Shown here: positions 9,387 to 20,004 of the stretch, in pieces
How the letters are laid out: each line of letters starts with the position of its first letter
How positions within the stretch are numbered: position 1 is the stretch's first letter
From: Helianthus annuus
Lineage: Eukaryota; Streptophyta; Magnoliopsida; Asterales; Asteraceae
DNA length: 64,000 nt
Assembly: GCF_002127325.2 (NCBI RefSeq)
Contig: NC_035435.2
Span: forward strand, 125,648,526 to 125,712,525
Direction of reading: 5' to 3'
Program-made: the position numbers and the translations under genes
The notes under the pieces: generated by a model
Seen by the model: only the letters and a program-made list of their open reading frames with translations
Told to the model about the DNA's origin: nothing
Databases searched by the model: none

Positions 9387-11264
9387 GCTGTAGCTTTGTC
9401 TTTATCTTCTATAGTTGTAGACTCGTCTCGAACTTCGACGGTCTTTGGTCTTAGAGTCACCAAAACTCTGATGTCCTTTCAAGTCTTCAATGTCGGAGGA
9501 TCTTCAAAGTCTTCACGTCTTGAAAGCAGAGAGTGTATCAACAAACTACCCGTATCATGTAGGAAGTGTGTTGACAAACTCCCCCTTAACATAAGCTCCC
9601 CCTTGAGTTATGCTCGTGAATGGACTTTATCTTTATGAAGTGAGATCCTTGTGGTGTTGATGATGGCCAGCGGCTACTCGATCATCTTCATCTCTTGAGC
9701 ACCTTCTCGTTGTGTCTTTATTCCAAAGCTAGTCATCGACCATGTTCTCCTTGCCTTTAGAATCTGCACATGCAAGAAATCTAAACGCGTAATGAGAACA
9801 ACTGCTTGGAATATAGAATAAACAAATGACACACGAATGACCATGTCACAATCAAACACCGTCCGACAGTTTGAAAGTTTAATAAATTTGTCAATTTTAG
9901 CCTTTTACTTTCAAAACTTGCAAATTTCGACCGTTTATGAAGATTTAGTCAGTTCGGTTTTCAGTCAGGTTTCAGGTAACGAAGACTTGAGCTCCAACAT
10001 CGTACGATCGAAAATAAAGCAGAAATAAAATCTTTTTGGCTTTTATAAAGTTTATATTAAAACACACCTAAAATCTTTTTGGTATTTTTGAAAGTAAAAG
10101 ACAACAATTTAAAATCCTTTGAGTGTTATCAAACGACATCACCGCTAATGTCGTGCTGATATGCACCAAACGACGAAACTGTTTTAAAAGAAAACAATAA
10201 AAGTTAAGCAGTAAATAAATATATATACAGACATTCTTTTTGCGAGTTTCGAGGGTAAGAGAATCATATCAGTGTACGGTCATGCCAAAACACTCTTGTT
10301 GTTCAGTTAGTTAACATTAAGATAAGCATCCTATAACAATTATCGGTATTGTTGTCCACTTAAGCTCAACTTATCAGATGTAATCATGGCGAGGGGATAC
10401 GTTAAGGTATGATTTATACTTACCGACCGGTGTTCATCCACATCACGACACATTCCCGTATCAAGGTATGCACGAGAGTTCATCTTACCGGTGAGTATAC
10501 CGATTATCATCTGTTTGACCGTATAAATTGTGAGATACTCACTTATTTTGAATTGAAAACAAGCCCTTTGTGATATAATCACTTATTGATGAGGAACTTG
10601 ATTTTCGTATGCATGAGGGCACAGGTGCAAGTCCGTGAACAGGTCAGTACTTTCGTACAGCAGAGAGACGAACTTGACACCCGGATAAATGTGATATATT
10701 ATCACTTATTTGATTTGGACATGTGATTGTTTATCACTTATTGAGGTCGAATGCAGTATGTAATATGTACACGTATGTATAGTATCATGGAAGATCTAGA
10801 CTTGCGTCCCCGTTATTTTTCGGTAAAAGATACAACCATGATACCCAGATGATAAGCAGCATAAAGACCGAATATCTCAGAACCTCGGCAATCTATCAAA
10901 CGAAATTTCGGTACTAAGACCATATGCCAATGAATGGTTCCCACCTGGTCTTCAGTCGATTAAGATTTATATCACCCTGCACACTTTAAAATGATTGTGA
11001 GCCTACCGATACATCTTATATAGAGCTGCTTATCGTTTTGCATTTAAGGTTTAAAGAGGTTTGGATAGACCACTGATGTACTATCATTTTCTCTTTTGCT
11101 CGCCAGGAAACTCATTTTTGTTTTTCTATTGTTTTTGTGTTTTTGAAATTTTTCGATGTTTTTGGATTTTCCGATTTTTGGATTTACTCCCCCTAAAATC
11201 AATAAACTAAGATAAATTTAAAAACACACAAAGATATTTACAAAAATGATTTTCCGATGTTGGT
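9387..11264 (-). other. Element B long 3' noncoding region
   Basis: About 1.9 kb between the pol stop and the PPT with no convincing reading frame; in particular no envelope-like ORF of the kind reported in some SIRE elements. It is highly conserved with A (24620-26508) and C (44398-46299). Conserved structure includes four short GTGA...TCAC hairpins (10530-10542, 10570-10582, 10691-10705, 10723-10737), an inverted pair GTATCATGG/CCATGATAC (10782-10844), and extra PPT-like runs (minus strand GGGGGAG near 9580-9605 and 11190). Confidence 0.75.
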
Positions 11265-14200
11265 TTACTCTTGCTTGACCTTAATGCCGTTTACCAATAA
11301 TAAGAAGTCAAATCTAGATTTGTCAAAAGCTTTGGTAAATAAGTCGGCACGTTGGTCATCTGTGTGGACCTTAACAACATCGATTAGCCTTTTCTCAAAG
11401 CAATCACGTATGAAGTGATATTTGATTTCGATGTGTTTGGTCTTTGAATGCTGCACAGGATTTTTAGTGATATCTAAAGCAGCAGAATTATCAACGTAAA
11501 TAGGAGTAGTTAGGAATTCAAAACCGTAGTCCCGCAATTGTTGTTGGATCCAAAGAACTTGTGAACAACAACTTGAGGCAGCAATGTATTCAGCTTCGCA
11601 TATTGACGTAGCGACATACGTCTGCTTCTTGCACTGCCATGTGACTAGGCGATTTCCTAAAAACTGACATCCAGCCGTTGTGGATTTGCCGTCGATTTTA
11701 CATCCGCCAAAATCAGAATCACTGAATGCGACCAAGTCAAAGTTATTATCCCTAGGATACCACAGACCGGTGTCTGGATAAGCCTTCAAATAACGAAAAA
11801 TCCTTTTGACAGCTGCAAGATGTGAGGCCTTCGGATTAACTTGATATCTGGCAAGCAAGCACGTTGGGTACATTATATCTGGCCTTGATGCTGTGAGGTA
11901 CATAAGGGATCCAATCATCGCGCGATAGTATGAAGGGCTAACAGGTTCACCCTTCAAGTCAGGAGTTATTCCGTGATTAGTTGGCAATGGGGTACCAATG
12001 GGCGTTGCATCGGACATCTGGAACCGGCTCAAGATGTCTCCAACATATTTAGTCTGATGGATGAATATCCCAGACTCAGTTTGTTGCACTTGTAGGCCCA
12101 AGAAGAAATTCATTTCCCCCATAGCACTCATCTCGAACTTTTCCTGCATGATGCGCTCGAAATTCCTACACAAAACATCATTAGTAGAACCAAAAATAAT
12201 ATCATCAACATATACCTGTACCAGAAGAAGATCTCCATCTTGTTCTTTGATGAAGAGAGTACAATCGATAAGACCTCTTCGAAAACCGTTCTCCAGCAGA
12301 TATGTAGATAAGGTTGCATACCAAGCTCGTGGCGCTTGATGAAGACCATAGAGAGCTTTGTTGAGCAACCAAACCTGATCGGGATGAACAGGATCTTCAA
12401 AACCTGGAGGCTGTTCGACATATACCTCTTCTTCAACCACACCATGTAGAAATGCACTTTTGACGTCCATCTGGTAAACCTTGAATCCTTTGAATGAGGC
12501 ATAAGCCAGAAAGATCCGAATAGCTTCCAGACGTGCAACTGGTGCATAGACTTCGTTGTAGTCGATCCCTTCTATCTGACGAAAACCTTGAACGACTAAA
12601 CGAGCTTTGTTCCGAATAACCACTCCACGGTCGTCTTTCTTGCATTTGAAGACCCATCGAGTGCCAATCTTCTTGTAGTTCTCAGGCTTTTCAACAAGCT
12701 TCCAAACACCAAGCTTGTGAAATTGCTGTAATTCTTCCTGCATGGCTTCAACCCAAGCACTATCTTTCAATGCTTCTTTCCACGACTTTGGTTCTTCTTG
12801 TGACACGTAACACGCGAAGGACCAGTCATTTTGTTGACCAGATTCTCTTATAGCTGAATACAAACCAGCATTCCGGTTGTTTCTCAGCTGATTACGCGCC
12901 TGCACACCGCGATGGACATCTCCTATGATATTCTGCTGGGGATGGGTATCGTGAATCCTCATTTCAGGATTATCTGGCACACGAGCATTGATACCCAAAT
13001 TGGTAAGATTAAGATCAACAACCAACTCCACACCAGGAATGTGGTTAGAGGTGGATGCATTCCCTTCAGCAGTGTCTACATTCTGCGTATGAGGTGTATC
13101 ACCAGAGGCACCTTGAACAGGAGCAGCTGGAGCTGAAGATCCTTCGGCTGCATCATGATATTCATCATCTTCAGAAGAGTCATTATAATCAGCAGCATCT
13201 TCATAAACCTCATTTTGAACCATATTGTTGACAGACGTAGAAGCTTGAGGGTCAACAACAATAGGTCTAACCAATGGCGAGACAGCAGCGTTGTCACTTT
13301 CCAACAACATCCGAGCCGCTGCTGATTCTTCGTCAAAGGTTGGCAGATTGAAGGAGTCAAATAGCCCATCATAATCGAACATCCACGGATCACCCGGAGC
13401 CCTAACAGGACTCGTGTACCTTTGAACCCTAACTTCGCTCCATAGCTCAATCTTTTTGGTAGCTAGATTCCAAACACGAAAATTCGGAGTAGCATATCCA
13501 AGGAAGAAACCCTCGATAGCTCTTGCACCAAACTTTCCATCCGGCTCAATCATAGTACAAGGAGCACCAAACGGTTCAAGGTAAGAAAGATCCGGTTTCC
13601 TTTTCTGTAGGAGTTCGAAGCAAGTCTTGCCATGTCTCTTAACTGTAAGAACTCTGTTTAACGTGTAGCATGCAGCCGATACAGCCTCTCCCCAGAATTG
13701 AATAGGAAGTTCCGACTCTACTAACATTGTTCTTGCAGTTTCTATAATAGTTCGATTCTTCCTCTCAGCGACACCATTTTGTTGTGGAGTATAACGAGAA
13801 CTGTACTCATGAAGAATGCCTTTAGAAGTACAAAACTCATCCATAACTTGATTCTTGAATTCGGTACCATTGTCGCTTCGGATCCTTTTCACTTTCAACG
13901 TATAGAGATTTTCCAACATTGTAAGAAGATCCTTGAGGATGCCAGGAGTTTCACTCTTGTGTGCCATAAAAGATACCCAAGAAAATCTAGAGTAGTCATC
14001 AGTAACTACTAAACAATAAGCATCACCAAATGTTGTCTTGTGCTTCATAGGTCCAAAAAGGTCCATATGAAGACGTTCGAGAGGCATGCTGACAGTGTTG
14101 ATTTTCTTCAAAGGGTGAGACTTCTTTGTTTGCTTCCCCTTTTGGCACGAGACACAGATATCTTGCAGATGAAAACTTCTCACAGGCACACCATTCACAA

Positions 14201-14711
14201 GATTATTTTTCACCAAATGGTTCATCTTTCTCAAGTGAATGTGTCCCATTCTTCTGTGCCAAGATATAGACTCCTTTTCTGTGGCTTTTGAGACAAAGCA
14301 AGTGACTTGTGCAGATGTTGTAATCGCCTGGCTCATGTCGAGAATATAAAGATCATTAACTCTCGGAGCCGATAAGAGAATCCATTCTTGTGGAATTTTG
14401 AATCCAGGTTTCAGCACATAGCAGCCAGCGTCATCAAAAATCACTGAGAACTTTTTATCGCAGATTTGCGACACACTGAGAAGATTGTGATCAATTTGCT
14501 TCACATAATTGATCTTATCAAAGCACACGATGCCATTGGAGATACTTCCTTCTCCAGTGATGTACCCACCTTTATCACCCGCAAAAGCAACATACCCTCC
14601 TCTGATATTTCTCACGTCGTATAGGAGCCGTAAGTCGCCAGTCATGTGTCTGGATGCTCCACTATCAACAATCCAATGACTATTAATAGTTCCTCCTAGA
14701 ACATCCTGCAC
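11265..14711 (-). CDS. pol: Element B pol: protease, integrase, reverse transcriptase, RNase H
   Basis: A 1148-aa copia Pol polyprotein with domains in copia order. The aspartic protease has [10 protein letters not shown] (about 17-26). GAG-pre-integrase has [14 protein letters not shown] and CVSCQKGKQ (about 150-195). The integrase DDE core has [17 protein letters not shown] and NGVAERKNR (about 215-335). A low-complexity linker follows (about 450-620). The reverse transcriptase has [11 protein letters not shown] and [11 protein letters not shown] (about 690-920). RNase H has [24 protein letters not shown] and VDNSAALDI (about 1010-1140). All catalytic acidic residues are visible and there is no stop. 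The frame opens at GTG, not ATG, and an in-phase TGA lies two codons upstream. Expression must therefore use splicing or another mechanism rather than readthrough from gag. Confidence 0.95.
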   Translation of the reverse strand: MQDVLGGTINSHWIVDSGASRHMTGDLRLLYDVRNIRGGYVAFAGDKGGYITGEGSISNGIVCFDKINYVKQIDHNLLSVSQICDKKFSVIFDDAGCYVLKPGFKIPQEWILLSAPRVNDLYILDMSQAITTSAQVTCFVSKATEKESISWHRRMGHIHLRKMNHLVKNNLVNGVPVRSFHLQDICVSCQKGKQTKKSHPLKKINTVSMPLERLHMDLFGPMKHKTTFGDAYCLVVTDDYSRFSWVSFMAHKSETPGILKDLLTMLENLYTLKVKRIRSDNGTEFKNQVMDEFCTSKGILHEYSSRYTPQQNGVAERKNRTIIETARTMLVESELPIQFWGEAVSAACYTLNRVLTVKRHGKTCFELLQKRKPDLSYLEPFGAPCTMIEPDGKFGARAIEGFFLGYATPNFRVWNLATKKIELWSEVRVQRYTSPVRAPGDPWMFDYDGLFDSFNLPTFDEESAAARMLLESDNAAVSPLVRPIVVDPQASTSVNNMVQNEVYEDAADYNDSSEDDEYHDAAEGSSAPAAPVQGASGDTPHTQNVDTAEGNASTSNHIPGVELVVDLNLTNLGINARVPDNPEMRIHDTHPQQNIIGDVHRGVQARNQLRNNRNAGLYSAIRESGQQNDWSFACYVSQEEPKSWKEALKDSAWVEAMQEELQQFHKLGVWKLVEKPENYKKIGTRWVFKCKKDDRGVVIRNKARLVVQGFRQIEGIDYNEVYAPVARLEAIRIFLAYASFKGFKVYQMDVKSAFLHGVVEEEVYVEQPPGFEDPVHPDQVWLLNKALYGLHQAPRAWYATLSTYLLENGFRRGLIDCTLFIKEQDGDLLLVQVYVDDIIFGSTNDVLCRNFERIMQEKFEMSAMGEMNFFLGLQVQQTESGIFIHQTKYVGDILSRFQMSDATPIGTPLPTNHGITPDLKGEPVSPSYYRAMIGSLMYLTASRPDIMYPTCLLARYQVNPKASHLAAVKRIFRYLKAYPDTGLWYPRDNNFDLVAFSDSDFGGCKIDGKSTTAGCQFLGNRLVTWQCKKQTYVATSICEAEYIAASSCCSQVLWIQQQLRDYGFEFLTTPIYVDNSAALDITKNPVQHSKTKHIEIKYHFIRDCFEKRLIDVVKVHTDDQRADLFTKAFDKSRFDFLLLVNGIKVKQE

Positions 14712-14727
14712 ATGTCAATTAAACACA

Positions 14728-17700
14728 TCAGTTGAGAATGGGGACCCAAGCCTTAGTGGTCTTGGGTCGTCCCTTGGCATCACGATACGTAAGCTCTATC
14801 TCTTGATGGTTTTCAAGAACAACTGCTCCCCCTGAATTGTCACCTGACTTAGGTAACCAAGTTTGTCTGTGCCTACCAGTTTTTGAAGATTCTGGTTGTA
14901 CAGGTTGTGACACTCTTGGTTCCTTCTGAACTGTTTTAACTTCAGATTTTAAAGCTTTTTCAACAGTTTTTATGTTCTTACGTCGTTGTTTAGTTTCTTG
15001 TTCTTTTACAGTTCGTTTATCTTGTTTAGGTGAAACTGACCGACGTTGAGGGTGAACTGTTTCAGGTGGAGTTTTCTCAACAAATTTCTTCTTTGGAGCA
15101 TTTGGGCAGTTTCTGATAATGTGCCCAATTTCTCCACATTTGAAACAAGTTCTCCTTTCAACAGACTTAGGAGAGCTTGATCGACTACCAGATGTTGAGC
15201 CTGTAGAACCTGAGGTACTTGCTCTTTCATCACACCCGTTTGTGTGTTGGGTGTAATTGTTATCACTGTTACATTTCAAAATCTTGACTTGTTGTACAAA
15301 ATCAGTGTTTGATTTGTTTTCAAAAGTCTCAATTTTATCTGTACCTTTTGATGCTACAAACTTAACATCTTTTCCTTTCTTCATGTAACGAGCTCCTTTT
15401 GATTCAACCTTAGCCTTTGGCTCTGGAGCTCGTTGTTGTTGTTTACCCTTAGAAGCAGTAGGTTGTTGAGTGGTTGGAGATTTTTGATTACCAAACTGTT
15501 TCCTAATCTCAGCCTTAGGAATTGGATCACATTGTGTTACCACAATTCCCGGAAGTGTTTTTCCCAAAAATTTGTTTGTATTGTCTTCAAAGACTTTATC
15601 AATCAAAGATTTATTTACATTTTTAATTGGAAAAACATGATCTGAGTAGATTTTATTATCTCCAACCAAAGTGTACAACACATTACTGCTTTTAACAGTA
15701 GACACATCTGCCTTATCAACCTTGACAGGATCAATCACTTCCTTCTTAACAGATGGAACCTCAGGAGTATCAGGATCACAAAGGATGTGATTCTCTCGTG
15801 GAATATCTACTCCTTTCATCTTGCTAAGTGATTTATCCTGATCACTTACAGCCACATCTGATTCATCATCCGATGTCTCATAGTCCTCGATAATTGGAGG
15901 ACTTTGCTTCATGGATGGTGAAGTTTCTTGTTCCTTAGAGGCTGTGTTTGAAGAATTGTCCGGTTTGAACCCAAGGCCAGTAGTAAACTCCTCAACATCA
16001 AGAGGCACACTGGGTTCATACCGAGGCATTTCTTCCTCATCCGGCATCTTGGTATAGTTGTTCATCAAAGGGGGCGGACATTTGTTATACCCTATGCCTT
16101 TCTGATTTCCCTTTAGTTGTTGAACATCGATGATGTGATCAAGCACAAATTTGGAGTTAGAATAACTATCCAATTTCTGTTTGATCGCATCATGTTCGCA
16201 CTGGGCAATGGCTAATTGCTTTTTAGTTTCTTCCACAATGTTAATATATTCATTTATACTCACTTGCTTGTGGTAAACTACTTTGTTAACCTCGGACACA
16301 TTTTTCTTTAATGTTTCTATTACAGATTTAAATTCTTTTTCATTCCGGGTTAAAGCCATGTTTGCCTCTTTGCATTTCGACAATTCAATAACCAAATTCT
16401 GGTTATGACTATGAAGCTTTTCTGATTCAAGCTTCATCTCTGCACATGATTTGCAAATACTAGGGGCAGGAGGTTCAGAAGTTACCTGACTAGTAGAGGC
16501 TGAGCCGTTTGCCATAAAGGCAGATTGAAAAGAAAAAGCTCCATCTTCAGAAAATAGCTTTTCCATTTCCGTTGATGTAGCAGCAGCCTTCCTAATCAGA
16601 ATTGATTTCTGACATTTAAGCTCATCAGCTTCATTCAGAAGATCCTGAATATCTTCACTTTCTTCCTCCTCATCAGGCTCTGAGTGATTATCCCCAGAAA
16701 CAGAGCCTTCTTCATCCGAACTTCCCGAATAACCAGAACTGTCATCGCTTCCAGAAGATTCTTCTCTATGAACATGCTCGATGACCTTAGCATACAAAGC
16801 AGTTCCACTTCCCTGATCACCTTCACCAAACTGCACTGACCAGTCACATCCTTCATCAGCTTGAACAGCCAAAGCCCGATTGTGATTGGTAGTTCCAGGC
16901 TGTCCCTGATTGTTGTTCACTGCCACCATCCTCCGTTCACGGTTTTCTTGTTGGGCATTCACATTCGTCTGGTTTCTGAAAGGGTTGTGATTGCCGTGTT
17001 TTGTTGGTCGAGTGCACTCACGTTTAAAGTGCCCTTTCTCTCCACAATTAAAGCACGTGACGGCATTAATATCAAACCCATACTTCGTATTTTTCTTTCC
17101 TTCCAACGAAGTTCTTCCAGTTCGTGCCATGAAATCTTTCGCCCTTCTAACCGCACTAGCAAAAGCCCATTTAATATCCATCAACTCCATTTCTTCCTTG
17201 TCGATCTGATCATAATCTTCATTGGTCATGTTGATGTTTCCAAGCTGACCTGCTACCAAACCACAGTATGCACTGACCATGGTGTTGATAATCTCCATAT
17301 GTTCCTTAGCAACTTCAATGCTAAGGTGTGAAAGATTTGAGTTGTCGACTCGGATTGTGTGATGACTTTGGGGTTGAGGTTGAGGATTGCTTGTATAGTG
17401 AGCTTGTTGTTGTTGTTGTTGAGGTTGTGGTTGTGGCTGTGTTGGAACAGGAATGTAGGACCTCGGATCAAATTGAGGTTGTGGTGGAGCAGCTGTTGAC
17501 TGAGGAAACGGAAAGGAACTTGAACTTGTATTGGACACAAATGCAGTCTGCAGCTTAGGTTGCTGTTGTTGAGCTGCAGCGGATCTTGCCAAAACATCGA
17601 ATCCTGGAAGATACATTTCCGTATTCTGAGGAGCTGGAGCACGCCTTGCTTTCCTAATTTCTTCATCATTTTTATGTTCCAGCTTTTGAATGAACTCATA

Positions 17701-18459
17701 GATGTTGACTTGATCTAGAGTTCCAGTATGTTTCAACAGTTCAATGAAAGAACTCCACTTTGGAGGTAAGGCGTCAACAAATCTACTCACCATTTCTTGT
17801 TGAGTAGCGACAACTTCATAAGCACACATCTCACTAATCAAATGATAGAAACGTGTGATCATATCATTCAGAGTCTCGTTTTCCAAAAACTGAAAGGATT
17901 CAAACTCTTTCTTCAACAAATCATGCCGAGATTTTCTAGCAGCTGCATTGCCTTCTCCTCTAGCAACTAAGGCATCCCACAATGCTTTCGTGGTCTTGCA
18001 ATATGAGAACTGATGGTAGATGTCTTTGTTGAGTGCTTGAGTAAGTGTGGCAAAAGCCTTTTTCTCCAATTCATAAGCCTTCTTGTCATTTTCAAGCATG
18101 TTGGCATAACCCTCTGAAGTTGACGCAGCAGTTTCAAGATTAGTATTGAACGCATTGATGAAACACGTCCAAAGATCAGTGCTTTGCCCTTGAACATATG
18201 TGTGAAACCGGTTTTTCCAAGATGGAAAATCGTTCATATGGTTCAACTTAGGTGGACGATTGTTGCTGCCAGTTTCACTCTCACTAATCAGAAGGTTCTG
18301 AAGACTTTGACTTTGATTGGATACCAAAGCCCATTGACTTGGACTGATTGATGGCTGTGGAACCATACTCTTTGCCCAATCTGCAGCAGTCACTAACTCT
18401 TGATTGTTTCGTGAGTCCAAACTCCAATCCCATGGACTTGTACAGCTCATTTTGATCAA
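14728..18459 (-). CDS. gag: Element B gag: long Gag polyprotein with two zinc knuckles
   Basis: Full-length Gag of 1243 aa, far longer than typical copia Gags. It shows a copia capsid-like region (about 50-290, with DIYHQFSYCKTTKALWDAL), a Q/P-rich linker (about 300-390), a first CCHC knuckle CFNCGEKGHFKREC (about 468-481), acidic serine-rich stretches, a predicted coiled coil (about 680-790), a basic region, and a second CCHC knuckle CFKCGEIGHIIRNC (about 1103-1116) followed by a very basic tail. The start is the first ATG after the leader. It ends 16 nt before the pol frame opens, and pol is in a different phase. Capsid and RNA-binding roles follow from the family; the function of the middle section is unknown to me. 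Confidence 0.93.
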   Translation of the reverse strand: MIKMSCTSPWDWSLDSRNNQELVTAADWAKSMVPQPSISPSQWALVSNQSQSLQNLLISESETGSNNRPPKLNHMNDFPSWKNRFHTYVQGQSTDLWTCFINAFNTNLETAASTSEGYANMLENDKKAYELEKKAFATLTQALNKDIYHQFSYCKTTKALWDALVARGEGNAAARKSRHDLLKKEFESFQFLENETLNDMITRFYHLISEMCAYEVVATQQEMVSRFVDALPPKWSSFIELLKHTGTLDQVNIYEFIQKLEHKNDEEIRKARRAPAPQNTEMYLPGFDVLARSAAAQQQQPKLQTAFVSNTSSSSFPFPQSTAAPPQPQFDPRSYIPVPTQPQPQPQQQQQQAHYTSNPQPQPQSHHTIRVDNSNLSHLSIEVAKEHMEIINTMVSAYCGLVAGQLGNINMTNEDYDQIDKEEMELMDIKWAFASAVRRAKDFMARTGRTSLEGKKNTKYGFDINAVTCFNCGEKGHFKRECTRPTKHGNHNPFRNQTNVNAQQENRERRMVAVNNNQGQPGTTNHNRALAVQADEGCDWSVQFGEGDQGSGTALYAKVIEHVHREESSGSDDSSGYSGSSDEEGSVSGDNHSEPDEEEESEDIQDLLNEADELKCQKSILIRKAAATSTEMEKLFSEDGAFSFQSAFMANGSASTSQVTSEPPAPSICKSCAEMKLESEKLHSHNQNLVIELSKCKEANMALTRNEKEFKSVIETLKKNVSEVNKVVYHKQVSINEYINIVEETKKQLAIAQCEHDAIKQKLDSYSNSKFVLDHIIDVQQLKGNQKGIGYNKCPPPLMNNYTKMPDEEEMPRYEPSVPLDVEEFTTGLGFKPDNSSNTASKEQETSPSMKQSPPIIEDYETSDDESDVAVSDQDKSLSKMKGVDIPRENHILCDPDTPEVPSVKKEVIDPVKVDKADVSTVKSSNVLYTLVGDNKIYSDHVFPIKNVNKSLIDKVFEDNTNKFLGKTLPGIVVTQCDPIPKAEIRKQFGNQKSPTTQQPTASKGKQQQRAPEPKAKVESKGARYMKKGKDVKFVASKGTDKIETFENKSNTDFVQQVKILKCNSDNNYTQHTNGCDERASTSGSTGSTSGSRSSSPKSVERRTCFKCGEIGHIIRNCPNAPKKKFVEKTPPETVHPQRRSVSPKQDKRTVKEQETKQRRKNIKTVEKALKSEVKTVQKEPRVSQPVQPESSKTGRHRQTWLPKSGDNSGGAVVLENHQEIELTYRDAKGRPKTTKAWVPILN

Positions 18460-18519
18460 ATATAAATACCAAACCTACACACCACAAACTGTTAAGTGTA
18501 AAACAGATAAGGATTGAAA

Positions 18520-18985
18520 GATGCAACCTGTTCGAAAGATCAATACTTGTTCGAATGATCAACAGGGTTCGAAAGATCCTTGTTGAGTTTCGAACAAAAA
18601 CTTCGAAGGATGACTTCGAAAGATTGACTTATACGAAGGATCCTTATCTTTCGAAAGATGATTTCGAAAGATTCTCCTTATGTTTCGAACACAGGTCTCG
18701 AAAGATGACACTTGTTCGAAGAATCAACAGTGTTCGAAGGATCACTGTTGATGGCTCGAACAATAACCTCGAAAGATAACCTTGAAAGATTCACCCAACA
18801 CGAAGGATCCTTATCTTTCGTAGTGAACAGTAACTCGAAGGATGTATCTATCGAAAAGATTCCTTGACTCGAAGGATAACACACTGACTTCGAAAGATGT
18901 TCGAAGGATGGTTATCTTTCGAATCTCCTTGATCGAAGGATGATCCTTCGAGCTCGAAAGTTATCTTTCGACGTCTGACACACTG
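18520..18985. promoter_or_regulatory. Leader array of CGAAAGAT motifs (element B)
   Basis: Over about 460 bp of the B leader, more than twenty copies of CGAAAGAT/ATCTTTCG/CGAAGGAT occur in both orientations, often preceded by TT. The array lies just upstream of gag, as in A and C. The remaining leader up to the PBS (18986-19345) has only sequence shared with the A and C leaders. Confidence 0.75.
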
Positions 18986-19345
18986 TCAAAAGTACTGATG
19001 GGTTGGTAAGAAAAGTGACAGGTTGGTGTATCAACTTTCGGCAGAAAGGATGTTCTGCCACCAACTTTTCCACCAACTACTTGACTTTCAAAAAGTTTAC
19101 CCAAAATGGCAACCTTATCAACAAGATCTGGTCACCGGAAACACACCGGAGATATGGCCGGAAAAATCAAAGTCACTTAAAAACAAGTTTTCAAGTTACC
19201 CAACCCAACCTTGAACACTCCCGAAGGTTTAGAAACCGTTTTTCAGTTTAAACAAGCAAGAAAAACCACCAAAACGGGTGCTAAACCTAGTGTCCAAACA
19301 CACCAAGAACTCGAATAACCCGGTTTTAAACAAGGTAAAGAGCCA

Positions 19346-19358
19346 AGCTCTGATACCA
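19346..19358 (-). other. Element B primer binding site (initiator tRNA-Met)
   Basis: Minus strand TGGTATCAGAGCT, two bases inside the 5' LTR, complementary to initiator tRNA-Met. Confidence 0.9.
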
Positions 19359-19360
19359 CT

Positions 19361-19999
19361 TGTAGGTCCCTTTTCGCAGAGGATAACGAACCTAAACCTT
19401 GTTATACTAACCCACTAGCAAGTGCGGAATCCAAGCTAGTAGGCAAACCGAGATGAAGCAAGTAAAGAAACAAACACACAAGAGTTCACCGATTAACACC
19501 ACTGTATTAATACGTATGAAGGTTCCGGTTACAAGCACAATGTTTACAAATAGTTTGCAAACTCTCAAAGTGTGTGTGTGTGAGTTTCGGACAGAATGCT
19601 CTCCACTCTCTAACTTTCTGTCTCTCTAAGTGTGCATCTATCTTTCACACTACATTGCATGGGTATATATATACCCAGCACAGGTTGTCTATCTCGAAGG
19701 ATCCGATAGATGGTCCGAAGGATCATCTATCGAGGACAAGGTAATCGAAGGATCAGCATTGACCTCGAAAGATCACCTTTCGAGGTCTATCATTCGAAGC
19801 CTATCTTTCGAGCACCTCGAAGGATCAACAATATCCTTCGAGGCTATCCTTCGATGTAGACAAACATATCAAACATATGTTAACTGTTGGCCAAGTCAAA
19901 CTAGGAGGATAGTTGACTTGGTCAACTTACAGACTAACTTTGGACATCGTTTATATACAGACCGAATACAGACAAAGTACAGACACAAGTGCACCAACA
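19361..19999 (-). repeat. Element B 5' LTR
   Basis: 639 bp, with one mismatch to the 3' LTR by eye. It contains the palindromic TATA box at 19660-19677 and the U3 motif array at about 19695-19860, and should drive minus-strand transcription of B. Confidence 0.95.
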
Positions 20000-20004
20000 G
20001 CAGA

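Larger units (their letters stand above)
8736..19999 (-). mobile_element. Element B: apparently intact copia retrotransposon nested in A
   Basis: A minus-strand Ty1/copia element of 11,264 bp inserted in the gag of A, flanked by 5-bp duplications GCAGA (8731-8735 and 20000-20004). Both LTRs are 639 bp, and I find a single mismatch between them (C/T in the word CACTACAYTGCAT), so the insertion is very recent. PBS, leader, gag (1243 aa), pol (1148 aa) and PPT are all present, with no internal stop in either frame. It belongs to the same family as A and C but is a different subfamily. It is the only element here that could be autonomous. Confidence 0.96.

Noticed and set aside
9005..9454. 149-codon plus-strand frame, and similar frames in every LTR (19630, 44136, 52446; minus strand 4771, 26625)
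   Set aside because: They cover LTR regulatory DNA with the motif array and are translations of the repeated CGAAGGATC words, not genes.
9387..11264. Envelope-like ORF downstream of pol, as in some SIRE elements
   Set aside because: No frame longer than about 80 codons exists in this region in A, B or C, and none has a signal peptide or membrane segment worth reporting.
16861..17331. 156-codon plus-strand frame across B gag, with a counterpart at 49689-50159
   Set aside because: It lies antisense to the conserved zinc-knuckle region of gag. Its conservation in C is explained by conservation of gag itself.
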